NCBI GenBank assembly: GCA_036262055.1
Contig: DATAJP010000003.1
Location: forward strand, 977,001 to 1,041,000
Length of the DNA: 64,000 bases
From: Ignavibacteria bacterium
Lineage (GTDB): Bacteria > Bacteroidota > Ignavibacteria > Tepidaquicellales > Tepidaquicellaceae
Direction: 5' to 3'
Below, one piece after another: positions 17,080-26,438 of the stretch (its first letter is position 1; the number at the start of each line of letters is the position of its first letter). The translations under genes were made by a program, and so were the position numbers. A model generated the notes under the pieces. It was not told the DNA's origin. It did not search any database and saw nothing but the letters and a program-made list of their open reading frames with translations.

Positions 17080-17811
17080 TTAAAACTTTGCTTCTAAATA
17101 ATAAGGCAGCATCTTCCTCCAAGTCGGCCAATCATGAGGAACGTCATATCCCCACAAATCAACCTCATGCGGAATGCTCTTTGCGTCGAGAATTGCGCTG
17201 AGGTTTTTTGATGCCTGAGGGTTTTCATAATTACCCTGCCCGCTGACAAGAAAAATTTTCTTTCCGTTTCTCATTGTTTCAAGAATATCGTTGTCTTCAA
17301 CATTCGGCATATAATGAGCCGGTGAATTGAAATACATATTATCATCAAAATAATCTTTTGCGTAATCTGTTAAATCATAAGAACCGCTCATTCCGATAGT
17401 TCCGTCAAAAATATCGGGTCTTCTTAAGAACGCATTAACTGCATGAAACGCTCCGAGCGATGCGCCTGTCGTTATAATCGGGACTTTACCATTACAGTCT
17501 TCATAAATAAACGGAACAACTTCATCTATTATATAATTGTTAAATTGCTGCTGCCTGATTCCTTTATCACGCGGATCCATCTCATCATTTAGCCAGCTTT
17601 CACTGTTTATGCTGTTGATTGAATAAACTTTACATTTCCCGGCTTCGATATATGGTTTTATTGCATCAATTAATTGGAAACGTTCATATTCAAGATAATC
17701 GGCTGCAGCAGTTGGAAACATTAACAGGGCAAATCCGTAATCACCATAAGCAACTATTTCCATTTCCTTATTTAAATTAGGACTATACCATTTTGAAATT
17801 TCTCTTCTCAT
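17080..17811 (-). CDS. esterase of the esterase D/enterochelin-esterase-like fold
   Basis: 243 residues with no signal peptide. The nucleophile elbow GASLGAFHA has Ser118, the strand before it is VPIITTG, and the late histidine is in DVPHDWPTWR. The residues DIFDGTIGMSGSYDL match the 'GSYD' region of PF00756 putative esterases, which act on esters such as S-formylglutathione, trehalose mycolates or siderophores. The start MRREISKWYSPNLNKEMEIV follows the family's N-terminal strand. It is monocistronic and divergent from the bacillithiol-transferase-like gene. Substrate unknown. Confidence 0.75.
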   Translation of the reverse strand: MRREISKWYSPNLNKEMEIVAYGDYGFALLMFPTAAADYLEYERFQLIDAIKPYIEAGKCKVYSINSINSESWLNDEMDPRDKGIRQQQFNNYIIDEVVPFIYEDCNGKVPIITTGASLGAFHAVNAFLRRPDIFDGTIGMSGSYDLTDYAKDYFDDNMYFNSPAHYMPNVEDNDILETMRNGKKIFLVSGQGNYENPQASKNLSAILDAKSIPHEVDLWGYDVPHDWPTWRKMLPYYLEAKF

Positions 17812-17919
17812 TATGATTGTATTATTATATTATTGAATTTTATTATTTAGAATTTGATGGAAGTAAATGAATATTAAAAATACGATTTATTTTTTATAAA
17901 TTATACGCAAATAAAATTT

Positions 17920-18465
17920 ATGGCAGACCAAGAAATTGACAAATTGCGCTTCCCTATTGGGGAATTTAGCTATTCAAAGAATTATTCTGATGGAGAATTG
18001 AATGAGTCCATAACCGACATTGAAAATCTTTCCCAAATCCTGAAAAGAGAAGTTTCAAGCCTCGATGAGGAACAGCTAAATACTCCTTACCGCGATGGCG
18101 GATGGACAGTCAAACAGGTCGTTCATCATCTGGTTGACAGTCATCTGAACGGCTACATACGTGCAAAGCTTGTAGTTACGGAAGATACTCCTACCATAAA
18201 ACCATATGACCAGGATAGATGGTCTGAACTTGAAGAAGTCGAGCTGTCAGACATTAATGAGTCATTAAAAATTCTCGAAGGACTTCACAAAAGATGGGTA
18301 ACTTTTTTGAGAACATTAAAACCGGAAGATTTTGAAAAAGAATATTTTCATCCTGAACATGGAATAAGCATTTCATTAAAGCAATCAACATGCAGTTACG
18401 GCTGGCACTGCAAACATCATATGACGCATATAACTAATCTGAAGAAGAAAATGGAATGGACGTGA
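17920..18465 (+). CDS. BstA/YfiT-like metal-dependent transferase (DinB fold)
   Basis: 181 residues. The N-terminal LRFPIGEFSYS and the motif DGGWTVKQVVHHLVDSHLNGYIRAKL, together with GWHCKHHMTHI at the C-terminus, are those of Bacillus YfiT/BstA. These are DinB-fold proteins with three metal-binding histidines, one in helix 2 and two at the end. In Firmicutes they transfer bacillithiol to electrophiles; in FCB bacteria the thiol cofactor is not certain. One oddity is a cysteine within the metal motif (W-H-C-K-H-H). Monocistronic, ending 31 bases before a terminator shared with the convergent gene. Confidence 0.82.
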   Translation: MADQEIDKLRFPIGEFSYSKNYSDGELNESITDIENLSQILKREVSSLDEEQLNTPYRDGGWTVKQVVHHLVDSHLNGYIRAKLVVTEDTPTIKPYDQDRWSELEEVELSDINESLKILEGLHKRWVTFLRTLKPEDFEKEYFHPEHGISISLKQSTCSYGWHCKHHMTHITNLKKKMEWT

Positions 18466-18497
18466 AAAATAATACCATAGTAATTCTATATAAACAA

Positions 18498-18524
18498 AAA
18501 ACCCGCGTGAAGCGGGTTTTTTAT
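18498..18524. terminator. bidirectional intrinsic terminator
   Basis: AAAACCCGC / GCGGGTTTT with a GTGAA loop and flanking A and T runs on the two sides. It separates the convergent BstA-like gene and sugar-dehydrogenase gene. Confidence 0.85.
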
Positions 18525-18548
18525 TGTCAAACATGTATGTTAAAATCT

Positions 18549-20000
18549 TTATTTCACAAGCGCCATTCTTTTGGATGACACAAAATTTCCTGCGCTTAAT
18601 TTATAAATATAAATTCCGCTTGCCAATCCCGTTGCATCAAACTCTCTTGAATAATTTCCCGGCTGGATAAATTCATTGTTCATTAACTCTGCAACGACTC
18701 TTCCGCTCATATCAAAAACCTGCAAGCTCACGTTAGATGCTGAAGGAATTGCAAAATTTATTTTTGTTGTCGGATTGAACGGATTAGGATAATTTTGCAT
18801 TAAGTCAAATGCATTCGGAATTTCATTATTAATCGGTGTGACCGTTGTTGGAGGACCTGTAAGTTTATACACACGACCTGACGAACCGTATGAAAGACAA
18901 TACATTACATTATTATTGTCAATTCCGAATGAAGAAATTGCATAAGGAGAATCATATAATAAAGTATTTACTACGTTGCCCGGACCATTGTATTGTAATG
19001 ACCATATTCTTCCTGAACCGTAATCTGCGTAAATATATTTTCCCGTCAACAAAGGAATCTCGGTTTGTCTGTAAACATATCCCCCCGTTATTGAAATACC
19101 GTCACTTCTTGGATAATCAACTATCGGAAGAACAAGCTTTCTTCCTGCTGTATCGCATGATGAAGGAGATGGATAACACAAAAATCCTTCCATTTTATTC
19201 CATCCGTAATTCTTTCCGTTTTCTATTATATCGACCTCTTCCCTTGTGTTCTGACCTACATCACCGCACCATAATCTGCTTGTTACCGAATCAAAAGAAA
19301 ATCTCCATGGATTTCTCATGCCCCATGCAAAAATTTCTTTTCTCTGAGAACCTGTGCTGTCAGCAAAATAATTTGAAGGCGGAATTGCATAATTATTTCC
19401 GCCGCTTGTTGAGTTAACATCTATTCTTAAAATTTTTCCTAAAAGTACGGATGTATTTTGTCCGTTACCCTGCGGGTCGCCACCTGAACCGCCATCACCC
19501 ATTGCTATATACAAATATCCGTCCATACCGAACTTAATGCATCCGCCATTGTGATTTGAAAACGGCTGGCTAATTGTTAATAAAATTAATTCCGAGTTCT
19601 TAATTGCCGAATCAGGATTTGAGCTAACCTGATAACGTGCAATTCTTGTCGTCAAAGTACCCGGTGTTGTGTAATCAACATAAAAATATCCGTTAGTTTC
19701 ATAGTTAGGATGGAAAGTTAATCCTAACAATCCCGTTTCACTACCCGAAGGAGAAACTCTATCTGATATATCAAGGAAAACTTTTCTTGTAGAAACGGTA
19801 GGCGTATTTTCAAAAACATATATAATGCCTCTTTGCTGGGCAATGAAAAGTCTGTTTGTGCCGTCACCGGCTGTAGTTATGTCAATTGGCAAAGCAAATG
19901 TCGGCATGCTGGGGAAAGCATCCTGCAATCCATATTGGGCATTAGCGCGCCCGTTTGATATGAAGATTATTGCAAGCAGTATTAATAATTTAATTTTCAT
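18549..20000 (-). CDS. secreted PQQ-dependent aldose sugar dehydrogenase-like protein with type IX sorting domain
   Basis: 483 residues with a Sec signal peptide (ending GRANAQYG). The six-bladed propeller of soluble aldose dehydrogenases (YliI/GSDH, PF07995) shows LGLTFHPNYETNGYFYVDY, HNGGCIKFGMDGYLYIAMGD with the family's catalytic His in a similar place, and LGKILRIDV...AWGMRNPWRFSFD. The quinone PQQ is the usual cofactor; cofactor synthesis genes are not in this window. The last 80 residues carry a type IX secretion C-terminal domain (NYPNPFNPTTKINF, GIYIYKL, KRMALVK), so the enzyme is probably exported and displayed or released. Electron acceptor unknown. Confidence 0.88.
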   Translation of the reverse strand: MKIKLLILLAIIFISNGRANAQYGLQDAFPSMPTFALPIDITTAGDGTNRLFIAQQRGIIYVFENTPTVSTRKVFLDISDRVSPSGSETGLLGLTFHPNYETNGYFYVDYTTPGTLTTRIARYQVSSNPDSAIKNSELILLTISQPFSNHNGGCIKFGMDGYLYIAMGDGGSGGDPQGNGQNTSVLLGKILRIDVNSTSGGNNYAIPPSNYFADSTGSQRKEIFAWGMRNPWRFSFDSVTSRLWCGDVGQNTREEVDIIENGKNYGWNKMEGFLCYPSPSSCDTAGRKLVLPIVDYPRSDGISITGGYVYRQTEIPLLTGKYIYADYGSGRIWSLQYNGPGNVVNTLLYDSPYAISSFGIDNNNVMYCLSYGSSGRVYKLTGPPTTVTPINNEIPNAFDLMQNYPNPFNPTTKINFAIPSASNVSLQVFDMSGRVVAELMNNEFIQPGNYSREFDATGLASGIYIYKLSAGNFVSSKRMALVK

Positions 20001-20222
20001 TTTATGTATCTGTTTTAAAAGACCTGTATTTTAATATAAATTTGTGTAAATATAAATTTAATTATTTGTAACATAATATAACCAAAACACCGGGCATCCG
20101 TATAAAGTTTGTTATCATACTTCCCCTAAATTCAAGGTCATACAAAAAAACTATTAATTTTAATAATCATTCAGTATATTTATTACGATTTTAACCAACA
20201 CTAAATCATAATTTTAAGTATA
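20001..20222. other. divergent promoter region of the Yej-type operon
   Basis: 222 A/T-rich bases between divergent genes. No gene or inverted repeat of note is visible. It must hold the promoters for the peptide-importer operon and the sugar dehydrogenase; I could not single out a confident -33/-7 pair. Confidence 0.4.
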
Positions 20223-22196
20223 ATGAAGAAATCCAAAAAAATCATTTTTTCCTCAATTTTATCAGTAATTGCAATTTCCTTTTTATCGGTTTTTTTAATG
20301 CAAGGATGCGGTAAAAAAGAAAAACCTACTGCAAAATTAGATACTCAACCGATTTCAATAAAACAGTTTGATACTCCTCCGGGTGCCGACCCGAGTGTTT
20401 CTGCCGAACAGGGCGGAAACGGATTTACAGGCGAGGGCTGGACAACAAACACAGATTATAACTATCTCGGGGATGCAAATGCAGTTAAAGGCGGTTCTAT
20501 CAGTTGGGCAATTGAAGCATTTCCTGCTTCTTTGAGGTTATACGGAAAAGATGAAAATTCTTATTATACAAGGTTGATGCAAATGATGGTTTATGAAAGC
20601 TTACTTGATACTGACCCTGTAAATGAAAATGAAATACCCCAGCTTGCCACACATTGGCAGAAGTCGGAAAACAATACAGTATATAGATTCAGAATAAATC
20701 CTAATGCAAGATGGGCTGACGGAAAACCTGTTACATCCGAAGACGTTGTTGCAACGTGGAAACTCGCAATTGACCCGGGTTTACTTTCAGGAACAGGTGA
20801 TGTTTATCAGGAATTTCTTGAAGCACCTGTTGCAGAAAGCAAATACATTGTCCGCTTCAAATCCAAAAAAGAAGGATGGCTTCCATTCTCGATTGCAGCC
20901 GGAATTAGAATTCTCCCCGCTCATTATATATCAAATATTACTGCTAAAGAATATCTCGAAAAATATAATTATGAAGTAGTTCCCGGAAGCGGTCCTTATT
21001 ATGTCAAAAAAGAGGATGTTGAAAAAGGCCGTTCAATAACTGTAAGAAGAAGAAGCGACTATTGGGCAGAAAACGAAAGATGGAATATCGGAATGAATAA
21101 CTTCGATATTTTCAAAACAGATGTAATTGCTGATGAAACTTTACGTCTTGAGAAATTCAAAAAAGGTGAAACAGATATTTATCAGTTTAACAGAGCTCAA
21201 TGGTGGGCAGAAAATTCCGATTTTGATGAAGTGAAGCGCGGATTAGTTATGAAGAAAAGAATTTTCAACCAGAATCCTGCAGGACTTCAGGGTATTGCAT
21301 TCAATATGAGAAAACCACCGTTTGATGATATTAAAGTAAGAGCTGCATTCCAGATGCTTTATGATGTAGATAAATTTAATGAAAAACTTTTCTATAATGC
21401 TTATAAGCCGTCTAAATCACAATTCTCTGCAACAGTTTATGAAAACCCAAATAACCCGAGAATAAATTATAATCTTGACAGCGCAATTCTTTTACTTGAT
21501 GAAGCAGGGTGGTCACAAAAAAACAGTGAAGGTTACAGAGTAAAAGATGGTAAAGTATTTTCGGTAGATTTATCTTTTACTCAACCAAGTCAAGAAAGAT
21601 ATTTAACTATTTACCAGGAAGACCTAAAAAAAGCGGGTGTAAAATTAAACTTAAAACAAGTTGACCCGACTACTCAATTTAAAATCGGTAATCAGAGAAA
21701 TTTTGAAATAATTTTAGTTGCATGGGCAGGTCAAACTCCTCCGAGCCATGAATTTAATCTTACTTCCAAAATGGCTGATGACACAAATAGTACCAACTGG
21801 CCGGGAATTAAGATTAAGGAAGTTGATGACCTTGTTGCAAGATATAACGTAGAAGAATCAAAAGAAGAAAGAGTTAAAATTACACGTCAGATTGATTCGC
21901 TTATTTATGCAATCCGTCCTTATGTTTATGGATGGTATGCAGATTATACACGTCTTGAATGGTTGAATAAATTTGGTTATCCTCCATACATCGTTGCACG
22001 TTTTGATGATTATTACAGCGGCACCGAACCAAATATATTCCAGATGTGGTGGGTTGACCCTGAAAAGCTTGCAGCATATAATGAAGCGCTCAAGGGCGGA
22101 ACTATTGAAGTCGATAAAACAGTCGATAACACATTCTGGCTCGATGTTGCTGCCAGAGAGAATAAAGGCGAAATAATAAAAATTCCGAATAAATAA
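20223..22196 (+). CDS. yejA: periplasmic peptide-binding lipoprotein of an ABC importer (YejA-like, SBP_bac_5)
   Basis: 657 residues. Signal with lipobox M-Q-G-C (Cys29) so the protein is membrane-anchored, unlike the soluble YejA of E. coli. The family core begins GGSISWAIEAFPASLRLYG and includes MVYESLLDTDP, the conserved ARWADGKPVTSEDV motif, and NFDIFKTDVIADETLRLEKF, which resembles YejA. The C-terminal lobe includes FNMRKPPFDDIKVR. Substrates of YejA-type systems are oligopeptides such as microcin C. First gene of a six-gene operon, 3 bases upstream of the first permease. Confidence 0.85.
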   Translation: MKKSKKIIFSSILSVIAISFLSVFLMQGCGKKEKPTAKLDTQPISIKQFDTPPGADPSVSAEQGGNGFTGEGWTTNTDYNYLGDANAVKGGSISWAIEAFPASLRLYGKDENSYYTRLMQMMVYESLLDTDPVNENEIPQLATHWQKSENNTVYRFRINPNARWADGKPVTSEDVVATWKLAIDPGLLSGTGDVYQEFLEAPVAESKYIVRFKSKKEGWLPFSIAAGIRILPAHYISNITAKEYLEKYNYEVVPGSGPYYVKKEDVEKGRSITVRRRSDYWAENERWNIGMNNFDIFKTDVIADETLRLEKFKKGETDIYQFNRAQWWAENSDFDEVKRGLVMKKRIFNQNPAGLQGIAFNMRKPPFDDIKVRAAFQMLYDVDKFNEKLFYNAYKPSKSQFSATVYENPNNPRINYNLDSAILLLDEAGWSQKNSEGYRVKDGKVFSVDLSFTQPSQERYLTIYQEDLKKAGVKLNLKQVDPTTQFKIGNQRNFEIILVAWAGQTPPSHEFNLTSKMADDTNSTNWPGIKIKEVDDLVARYNVEESKEERVKITRQIDSLIYAIRPYVYGWYADYTRLEWLNKFGYPPYIVARFDDYYSGTEPNIFQMWWVDPEKLAAYNEALKGGTIEVDKTVDNTFWLDVAARENKGEIIKIPNK

Positions 22197-22199
22197 AAT

Positions 22200-23225
22200 A
22201 TGACGTCATATTTCATAAGAAGGGTTTTACTTATTATTCCAACCTTCATCGGAATTACGTTAATTACTTTTTTGATTTTACAATTCGTGCCCGGCGGTCC
22301 GCTTGAGATGGCGATTATGCAGATGCGGCAGGGCGGACAGCAAAGCGGTGAAACAGGAAGCTCAGGAACGACCCAAAACATTCCGCAGGAAGCCATAGAA
22401 GAATTAAAAAAATATTACGGTTTCGATAAACCTGTTTATGAAAGATACCTTATATGGATTGGCAACCTAGCTAAATTCGATTTAGGAAAATCTTATAAAT
22501 ATAACGAACCTGTAATTGACGTTATAACCGAACGTTTTCCTGTCTCAATTTATTTCGGATTAATTGGTTTTATTCTAACTTATATTGTCTGCATTCCTTT
22601 GGGGGTATATAAGGCCGTCAAGAACGGCTCTACGTTTGATATGCTTTCCTCGGTATTGGTCTTCATTGGGTATTCAATTCCCGGTTTTGCATTCGGTGGT
22701 ATGATGCTTGTGCTTTTCGGCGGCGGAAGCTTCTGGGATGTATTTCCTCTCGGCGGATTCCGTTCCGATGATTGGGAAAGTCTTTCAACAATGGGAAAAA
22801 TTCTCGACCAGATTCACCACACTATTCTGCCCGTTATATGTTATATGATTGGAAGCTTTGCAACGTTGACAATTCTCACAAAAAACTCCGTAATTGAAAA
22901 CTTAAGTCAGGACTATATAAGAACAGCTTACTCAAAAGGTCTGACTGAAAAGCGAGTTATCTTCGGACATGCATTAAGAAATTCTTTAATTCCAATCAGT
23001 ACCGGACTCGGACATGCATTAAGCCTGGTTCTTGCCGGCAGTATCTTAATCGAAAGAGTATTTAACATAGATGGAATGGGACTGCTGGGATTTACCTCAA
23101 TAGTTGAGAGAGACTATCCTGTTGTTATGGGCATACTTGTAATTTCCACTCTTTTGCTTTTAATTGGAAATATTATTTCAGACATTTTATATGCCATTGT
23201 TGACCCTCGAATAAGATTCAAATAA
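22200..23225 (+). CDS. yejB: ABC peptide importer permease, YejB type
   Basis: 341 residues with about six transmembrane helices. Residues 1-25 form the first helix, followed by the extended polar loop (RQGGQQSGETGSSGTT) that also exists, with different sequence, in E. coli YejB and not in OppB. Later segments match YejB closely: DVFPLGGFRSDDWESL, ATLTILTKNSVIENLSQDYI and RDYPVVMGILVIST, ending SDILYAIVDPRIRFK. The EAA coupling motif is around AYSKGLTEKRVIFGHALRN. It should form the heterodimeric channel with the YejE-like protein 16 bases downstream. Confidence 0.93.
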   Translation: MTSYFIRRVLLIIPTFIGITLITFLILQFVPGGPLEMAIMQMRQGGQQSGETGSSGTTQNIPQEAIEELKKYYGFDKPVYERYLIWIGNLAKFDLGKSYKYNEPVIDVITERFPVSIYFGLIGFILTYIVCIPLGVYKAVKNGSTFDMLSSVLVFIGYSIPGFAFGGMMLVLFGGGSFWDVFPLGGFRSDDWESLSTMGKILDQIHHTILPVICYMIGSFATLTILTKNSVIENLSQDYIRTAYSKGLTEKRVIFGHALRNSLIPISTGLGHALSLVLAGSILIERVFNIDGMGLLGFTSIVERDYPVVMGILVISTLLLLIGNIISDILYAIVDPRIRFK

Positions 23226-23241
23226 AACTTAGATTTTATAA

Positions 23242-24336
23242 ATGGAAAATACTGAAAATAAAGAAACACAGGAAGATACTAATAATAAAAAACAAGTCTC
23301 GATTTCCATATTTAGGAAACGCTGGAGAAAATTTAAAACTATTAAACGAGGATATTATTCTTTTTTAATAATTACCATTGCCTATGCAGTTTCATTTATA
23401 TTACCTTTATTTGTCGGCAGAAATGCGTTATTAGTTAAATATGAAGGCGAATACTACTTCCCTATTTTTAAATTCTATTCAGCGCAGCAGCTCGGTCAAA
23501 AAACCGATGCATACGGTGAAGCAAACTACCGTATACTAAATAGAGAATATAAAGAAGCAGACCAGGGCAACTGGGTTTTATTGCCGCCTTATCCATATGG
23601 ACCTGATGAAAATCTTTTAAGTGAATTACAAGGAAATCCTCCTCATTCTCCTTCCTGGCAGCACTGGGCTGGAACAGACGACCGGGGGCGCGATGTATTT
23701 GCGCGGCTGCTTTATGGATTTAACATAGGATTGTCATTTTCACTTCTTGTAACTGCGCTGGCATATTTTATCGGAATAATTGTTGGAGCTGTTTTAGGAT
23801 TTTACAGCGGTAAAGTAGATATGTTCGGATTAAGATTGATTGAGATATGGAGCACACTGCCATTCCTTTATGTTGTTATTATTATAAGCTCAATCTTGCA
23901 GCCAAATTTTATTATTCTTGTCGGAATTCTGATGCTTTTCGGATGGATTGGCATTACATATTATATGCGCGGTGAGTTTTACCGTGAGAAAGCACGCGAT
24001 TATGTTGCTGCTGCTGTTTCGATGGGCGCCAAAAACCGCACGATAATTTTTAAGCATATTCTTCCGAATTCTTTAACTCCGGTTATCTCATACGCGCCAT
24101 TTGCAATTGTTGCAAATATATTTGCTCTGGTTTCGTTAGATTACCTTGGATTTGGTCTTCCTCCTCCTACATCGAGCTGGGGACAGTTACTTCAGCAGGG
24201 ATTAAGTAATATTGAACATTGGTGGCTTATTTTAACCCCAATTATTGCAATGTTCTGTACACTTTTAATGATAACATTTATCGGCGAAGCAATCCGTGAG
24301 GCATTCGACCCGAAAGTATATTCAAGACTAAGATAA
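23242..24336 (+). CDS. yejE: ABC peptide importer permease, YejE type
   Basis: 364 residues. The N-terminal WRKFKTIKRGYYSF and the extracytoplasmic insert starting LLVKYEGEYYFPIFKFYS are those of YejE. The motif WAGTDDRGRDVFARLLYG is the permease-C signature, and the coupling helix is VSMGAKNRTIIFKHILPNS. The last helix ends IGEAIREAFDPKVYS. Overlap-like spacing of 3 bases to the following ATPase gene indicates one transcript. Matching YejB and YejE proteins confirm the transporter subfamily. Confidence 0.93.
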   Translation: MENTENKETQEDTNNKKQVSISIFRKRWRKFKTIKRGYYSFLIITIAYAVSFILPLFVGRNALLVKYEGEYYFPIFKFYSAQQLGQKTDAYGEANYRILNREYKEADQGNWVLLPPYPYGPDENLLSELQGNPPHSPSWQHWAGTDDRGRDVFARLLYGFNIGLSFSLLVTALAYFIGIIVGAVLGFYSGKVDMFGLRLIEIWSTLPFLYVVIIISSILQPNFIILVGILMLFGWIGITYYMRGEFYREKARDYVAAAVSMGAKNRTIIFKHILPNSLTPVISYAPFAIVANIFALVSLDYLGFGLPPPTSSWGQLLQQGLSNIEHWWLILTPIIAMFCTLLMITFIGEAIREAFDPKVYSRLR

Positions 24337-24339
24337 AGG

Positions 24340-25395
24340 ATGAGCATGGATAAGAAAAAACTTGTAGAAGTAAAAAATCTCAAAACGTATTTTTTTGTCG
24401 AAGCAACCGACAAGCAAATAGACGATAAAACTCAAAATCTGAATCATTTTGGTTTTACTGATAAATATTTAAAAGGCAAAGTTGCCGCAAAGGCAGTTGA
24501 TGATGTTTCGTTTGATATTATGGAAGGTGAAGTTCTGGGAATCGTCGGAGAGTCAGGTTCAGGAAAGTCCGTAACTGCATATTCAATCACTCGCTTAATA
24601 CCCGACCCTCCGGGTAAAATTGTCGGAGGTGAAATAATTTTTAAAGGGACCGACCTTTTAAAAATTTCCTTTGATGAGATGCGCCAATACCGTGGCAAGG
24701 AAATATCCATGATATTTCAGGAGCCGATGACATCGCTTAATCCCGTAATGAAAATCAAAGACCAGATTGGTGAAGTAATCTTAAATCACGAAAAAGTTAC
24801 AAAAGAACAGGCATTCGATAAAGGTGTTGCGATGCTTGAAGCCGTAGGTATTCCTGATGCTCGTAAAAGAATGGAAGATTACCCGCATCAATTCAGCGGC
24901 GGTATGCGTCAAAGAGTTATGATTGCAATGGCACTTGCCTGCAACCCCTCATTATTGATTGCTGACGAGCCGACAACTGCACTTGACGTAACAATTCAGG
25001 CACAGATACTTGAACTTATGATTCGATTAAAAGAAGCAAGAAAGGAAGCAGCAATTTTATTAATAACCCATAATCTTGGCGTTGTAGCAGAAGTTTGCGA
25101 CCGTGTCATTGTAATGTATGGTGGAAAAATTCAGGAATTCGGAGATGTATTTTCGATTTTCGATGACCCCAAACATCCTTATACAAAAGGTTTGCTTGAA
25201 TCTCTGCCGGACCCATATGCAGAGAGAAAAGATGAGCTTCAGGCAATTCCGGGAAATGTCCCCAATATTCTTGAGCTTCCTATTGGCTGTAAGTTTTGCA
25301 CAAGATGTAAGTTCGTTATGGATATCTGCTGGAACAATGAACCTCCACTGAAAGAAGTTGCACCGGGACACAGCGTCCGTTGTCACTTATATTAA
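24340..25395 (+). CDS. ABC importer ATPase, OppD/DppD-like half (first half of YejF)
   Basis: 351 residues from an ATG with AAAGG just upstream. Walker A GESGSGKS, signature FSGGMRQRVM, Walker B LLIADEPTTALD and H-loop ITHNLG are intact. Between the first strand and VDDVSFDIMEGE there is an insert of about 30 residues (VEATDKQIDDKTQN...YLKGKVAA). The C-terminal oligopeptide domain has four cysteines (GCKFCTRC and DICWN) plus RCHLY. In E. coli YejF both ATPase halves are one protein; here this gene and the next are separate. Energises peptide uptake at the cytoplasmic face. Confidence 0.93.
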   Translation: MSMDKKKLVEVKNLKTYFFVEATDKQIDDKTQNLNHFGFTDKYLKGKVAAKAVDDVSFDIMEGEVLGIVGESGSGKSVTAYSITRLIPDPPGKIVGGEIIFKGTDLLKISFDEMRQYRGKEISMIFQEPMTSLNPVMKIKDQIGEVILNHEKVTKEQAFDKGVAMLEAVGIPDARKRMEDYPHQFSGGMRQRVMIAMALACNPSLLIADEPTTALDVTIQAQILELMIRLKEARKEAAILLITHNLGVVAEVCDRVIVMYGGKIQEFGDVFSIFDDPKHPYTKGLLESLPDPYAERKDELQAIPGNVPNILELPIGCKFCTRCKFVMDICWNNEPPLKEVAPGHSVRCHLY

Positions 25396-25412
25396 TATAT
25401 TAAAATTTTAAG

Positions 25413-26426
25413 ATGCATCCGGAAAATATTTTAGAAATAAAAAATTTAAAAGTCCGCTTCCCCATCCATGGTGGTATTCTGTTGAAAAAAGTCGGTGAGG
25501 TCAAAGCTGTTGACGGCGTTACCCTGAATTTAAAACAAGGTGAAACTCTGGGACTTGTCGGTGAGTCCGGCTGCGGAAAATCCACCGTTGGAAAAGCTGT
25601 AATTAACATTTTAAAATTTAATTCTCCGGAAGTCATCACAGAAGGCGAAGTTTTATTAAGAACCGATAATGGAATCGTTGACTTGTTGAAACTTTCGACA
25701 AATGAAATGCGTCAATATCGCGGGTATATACAGATGATTTTTCAGGATCCTTATTCATCTTTGAATGCCAGACTTTCCGTCGGACAAATTATTGAAGAGC
25801 CGATGCTTTATCATACCAACATGAATAAAAAAGAACGTCTCGAAAAAGTTTCTTGGCTTCTTGAAAAAGTTGGATTGAATCCCGACCAGATAAAAAGATT
25901 TCCTCACGAGTTTTCAGGGGGTCAGCGTCAGAGAATCGGAATTGCACGCGCTCTTGCAACAAACCCTAAAGTTGTAATTGCAGACGAGCCGGTCTCTGCT
26001 CTTGACGTTTCCATTCAAGCACAGGTAATTAATCTTTTGCAGGAATTACAAAAAGAATTTGACCTAAGTATTCTATTTGTCGCTCACGATTTATCTGTAG
26101 TAGAATACATTAGCTCTAAAATCGCGGTTATGTATCTTGGCAATATTGCCGAACTTGGCGATAGTGCTGATGTTTATCACAAACCTGTTCATCCTTACAC
26201 AAGGGCATTATTATCCGCCGTTCCTCTTCCTGACCCGCATAATAGAGGCAAGGAAAGAGTTATCCTTAAAGGAGATGTCCCCACACCCTTAAACAAGCCT
26301 AGCGGCTGCGGTTTCAGGACAAGATGTCCGATTGCAAGGGCTGATTGCGCAATTGATATTCCCCCATTGGAATTGAAAGCAGACGGGCACTATGCAGCGT
26401 GTCCTTATGTTACTATTAATGACTAA
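25413..26426 (+). CDS. ABC importer ATPase, OppF/DppF-like half (second half of YejF)
   Basis: 337 residues. Walker A GESGCGKS, Q-loop MIFQDPYSSLNARL, signature FSGGQRQRIGIA, Walker B VVIADEPVSALD and H-loop VAHDLSVV are complete. The C-terminal oligo_HPY domain carries CGFRTRCPIARADC and a final cysteine in AACPYV. It pairs with the preceding ATPase. The gene starts 17 bases after the previous stop and 12 bases before the histidine kinase gene, so all six genes from 20223 appear to be one operon. Confidence 0.93.
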   Translation: MHPENILEIKNLKVRFPIHGGILLKKVGEVKAVDGVTLNLKQGETLGLVGESGCGKSTVGKAVINILKFNSPEVITEGEVLLRTDNGIVDLLKLSTNEMRQYRGYIQMIFQDPYSSLNARLSVGQIIEEPMLYHTNMNKKERLEKVSWLLEKVGLNPDQIKRFPHEFSGGQRQRIGIARALATNPKVVIADEPVSALDVSIQAQVINLLQELQKEFDLSILFVAHDLSVVEYISSKIAVMYLGNIAELGDSADVYHKPVHPYTRALLSAVPLPDPHNRGKERVILKGDVPTPLNKPSGCGFRTRCPIARADCAIDIPPLELKADGHYAACPYVTIND

Positions 26427-26438
26427 TAATTAATAGCT

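Noticed and set aside
24340-26426. Iron-sulfur cluster on the ATPases (cysteines near the C-termini)
   Set aside because: Such cysteines are common in the oligopeptide ATPase C-terminal region and cluster binding cannot be inferred from sequence alone.
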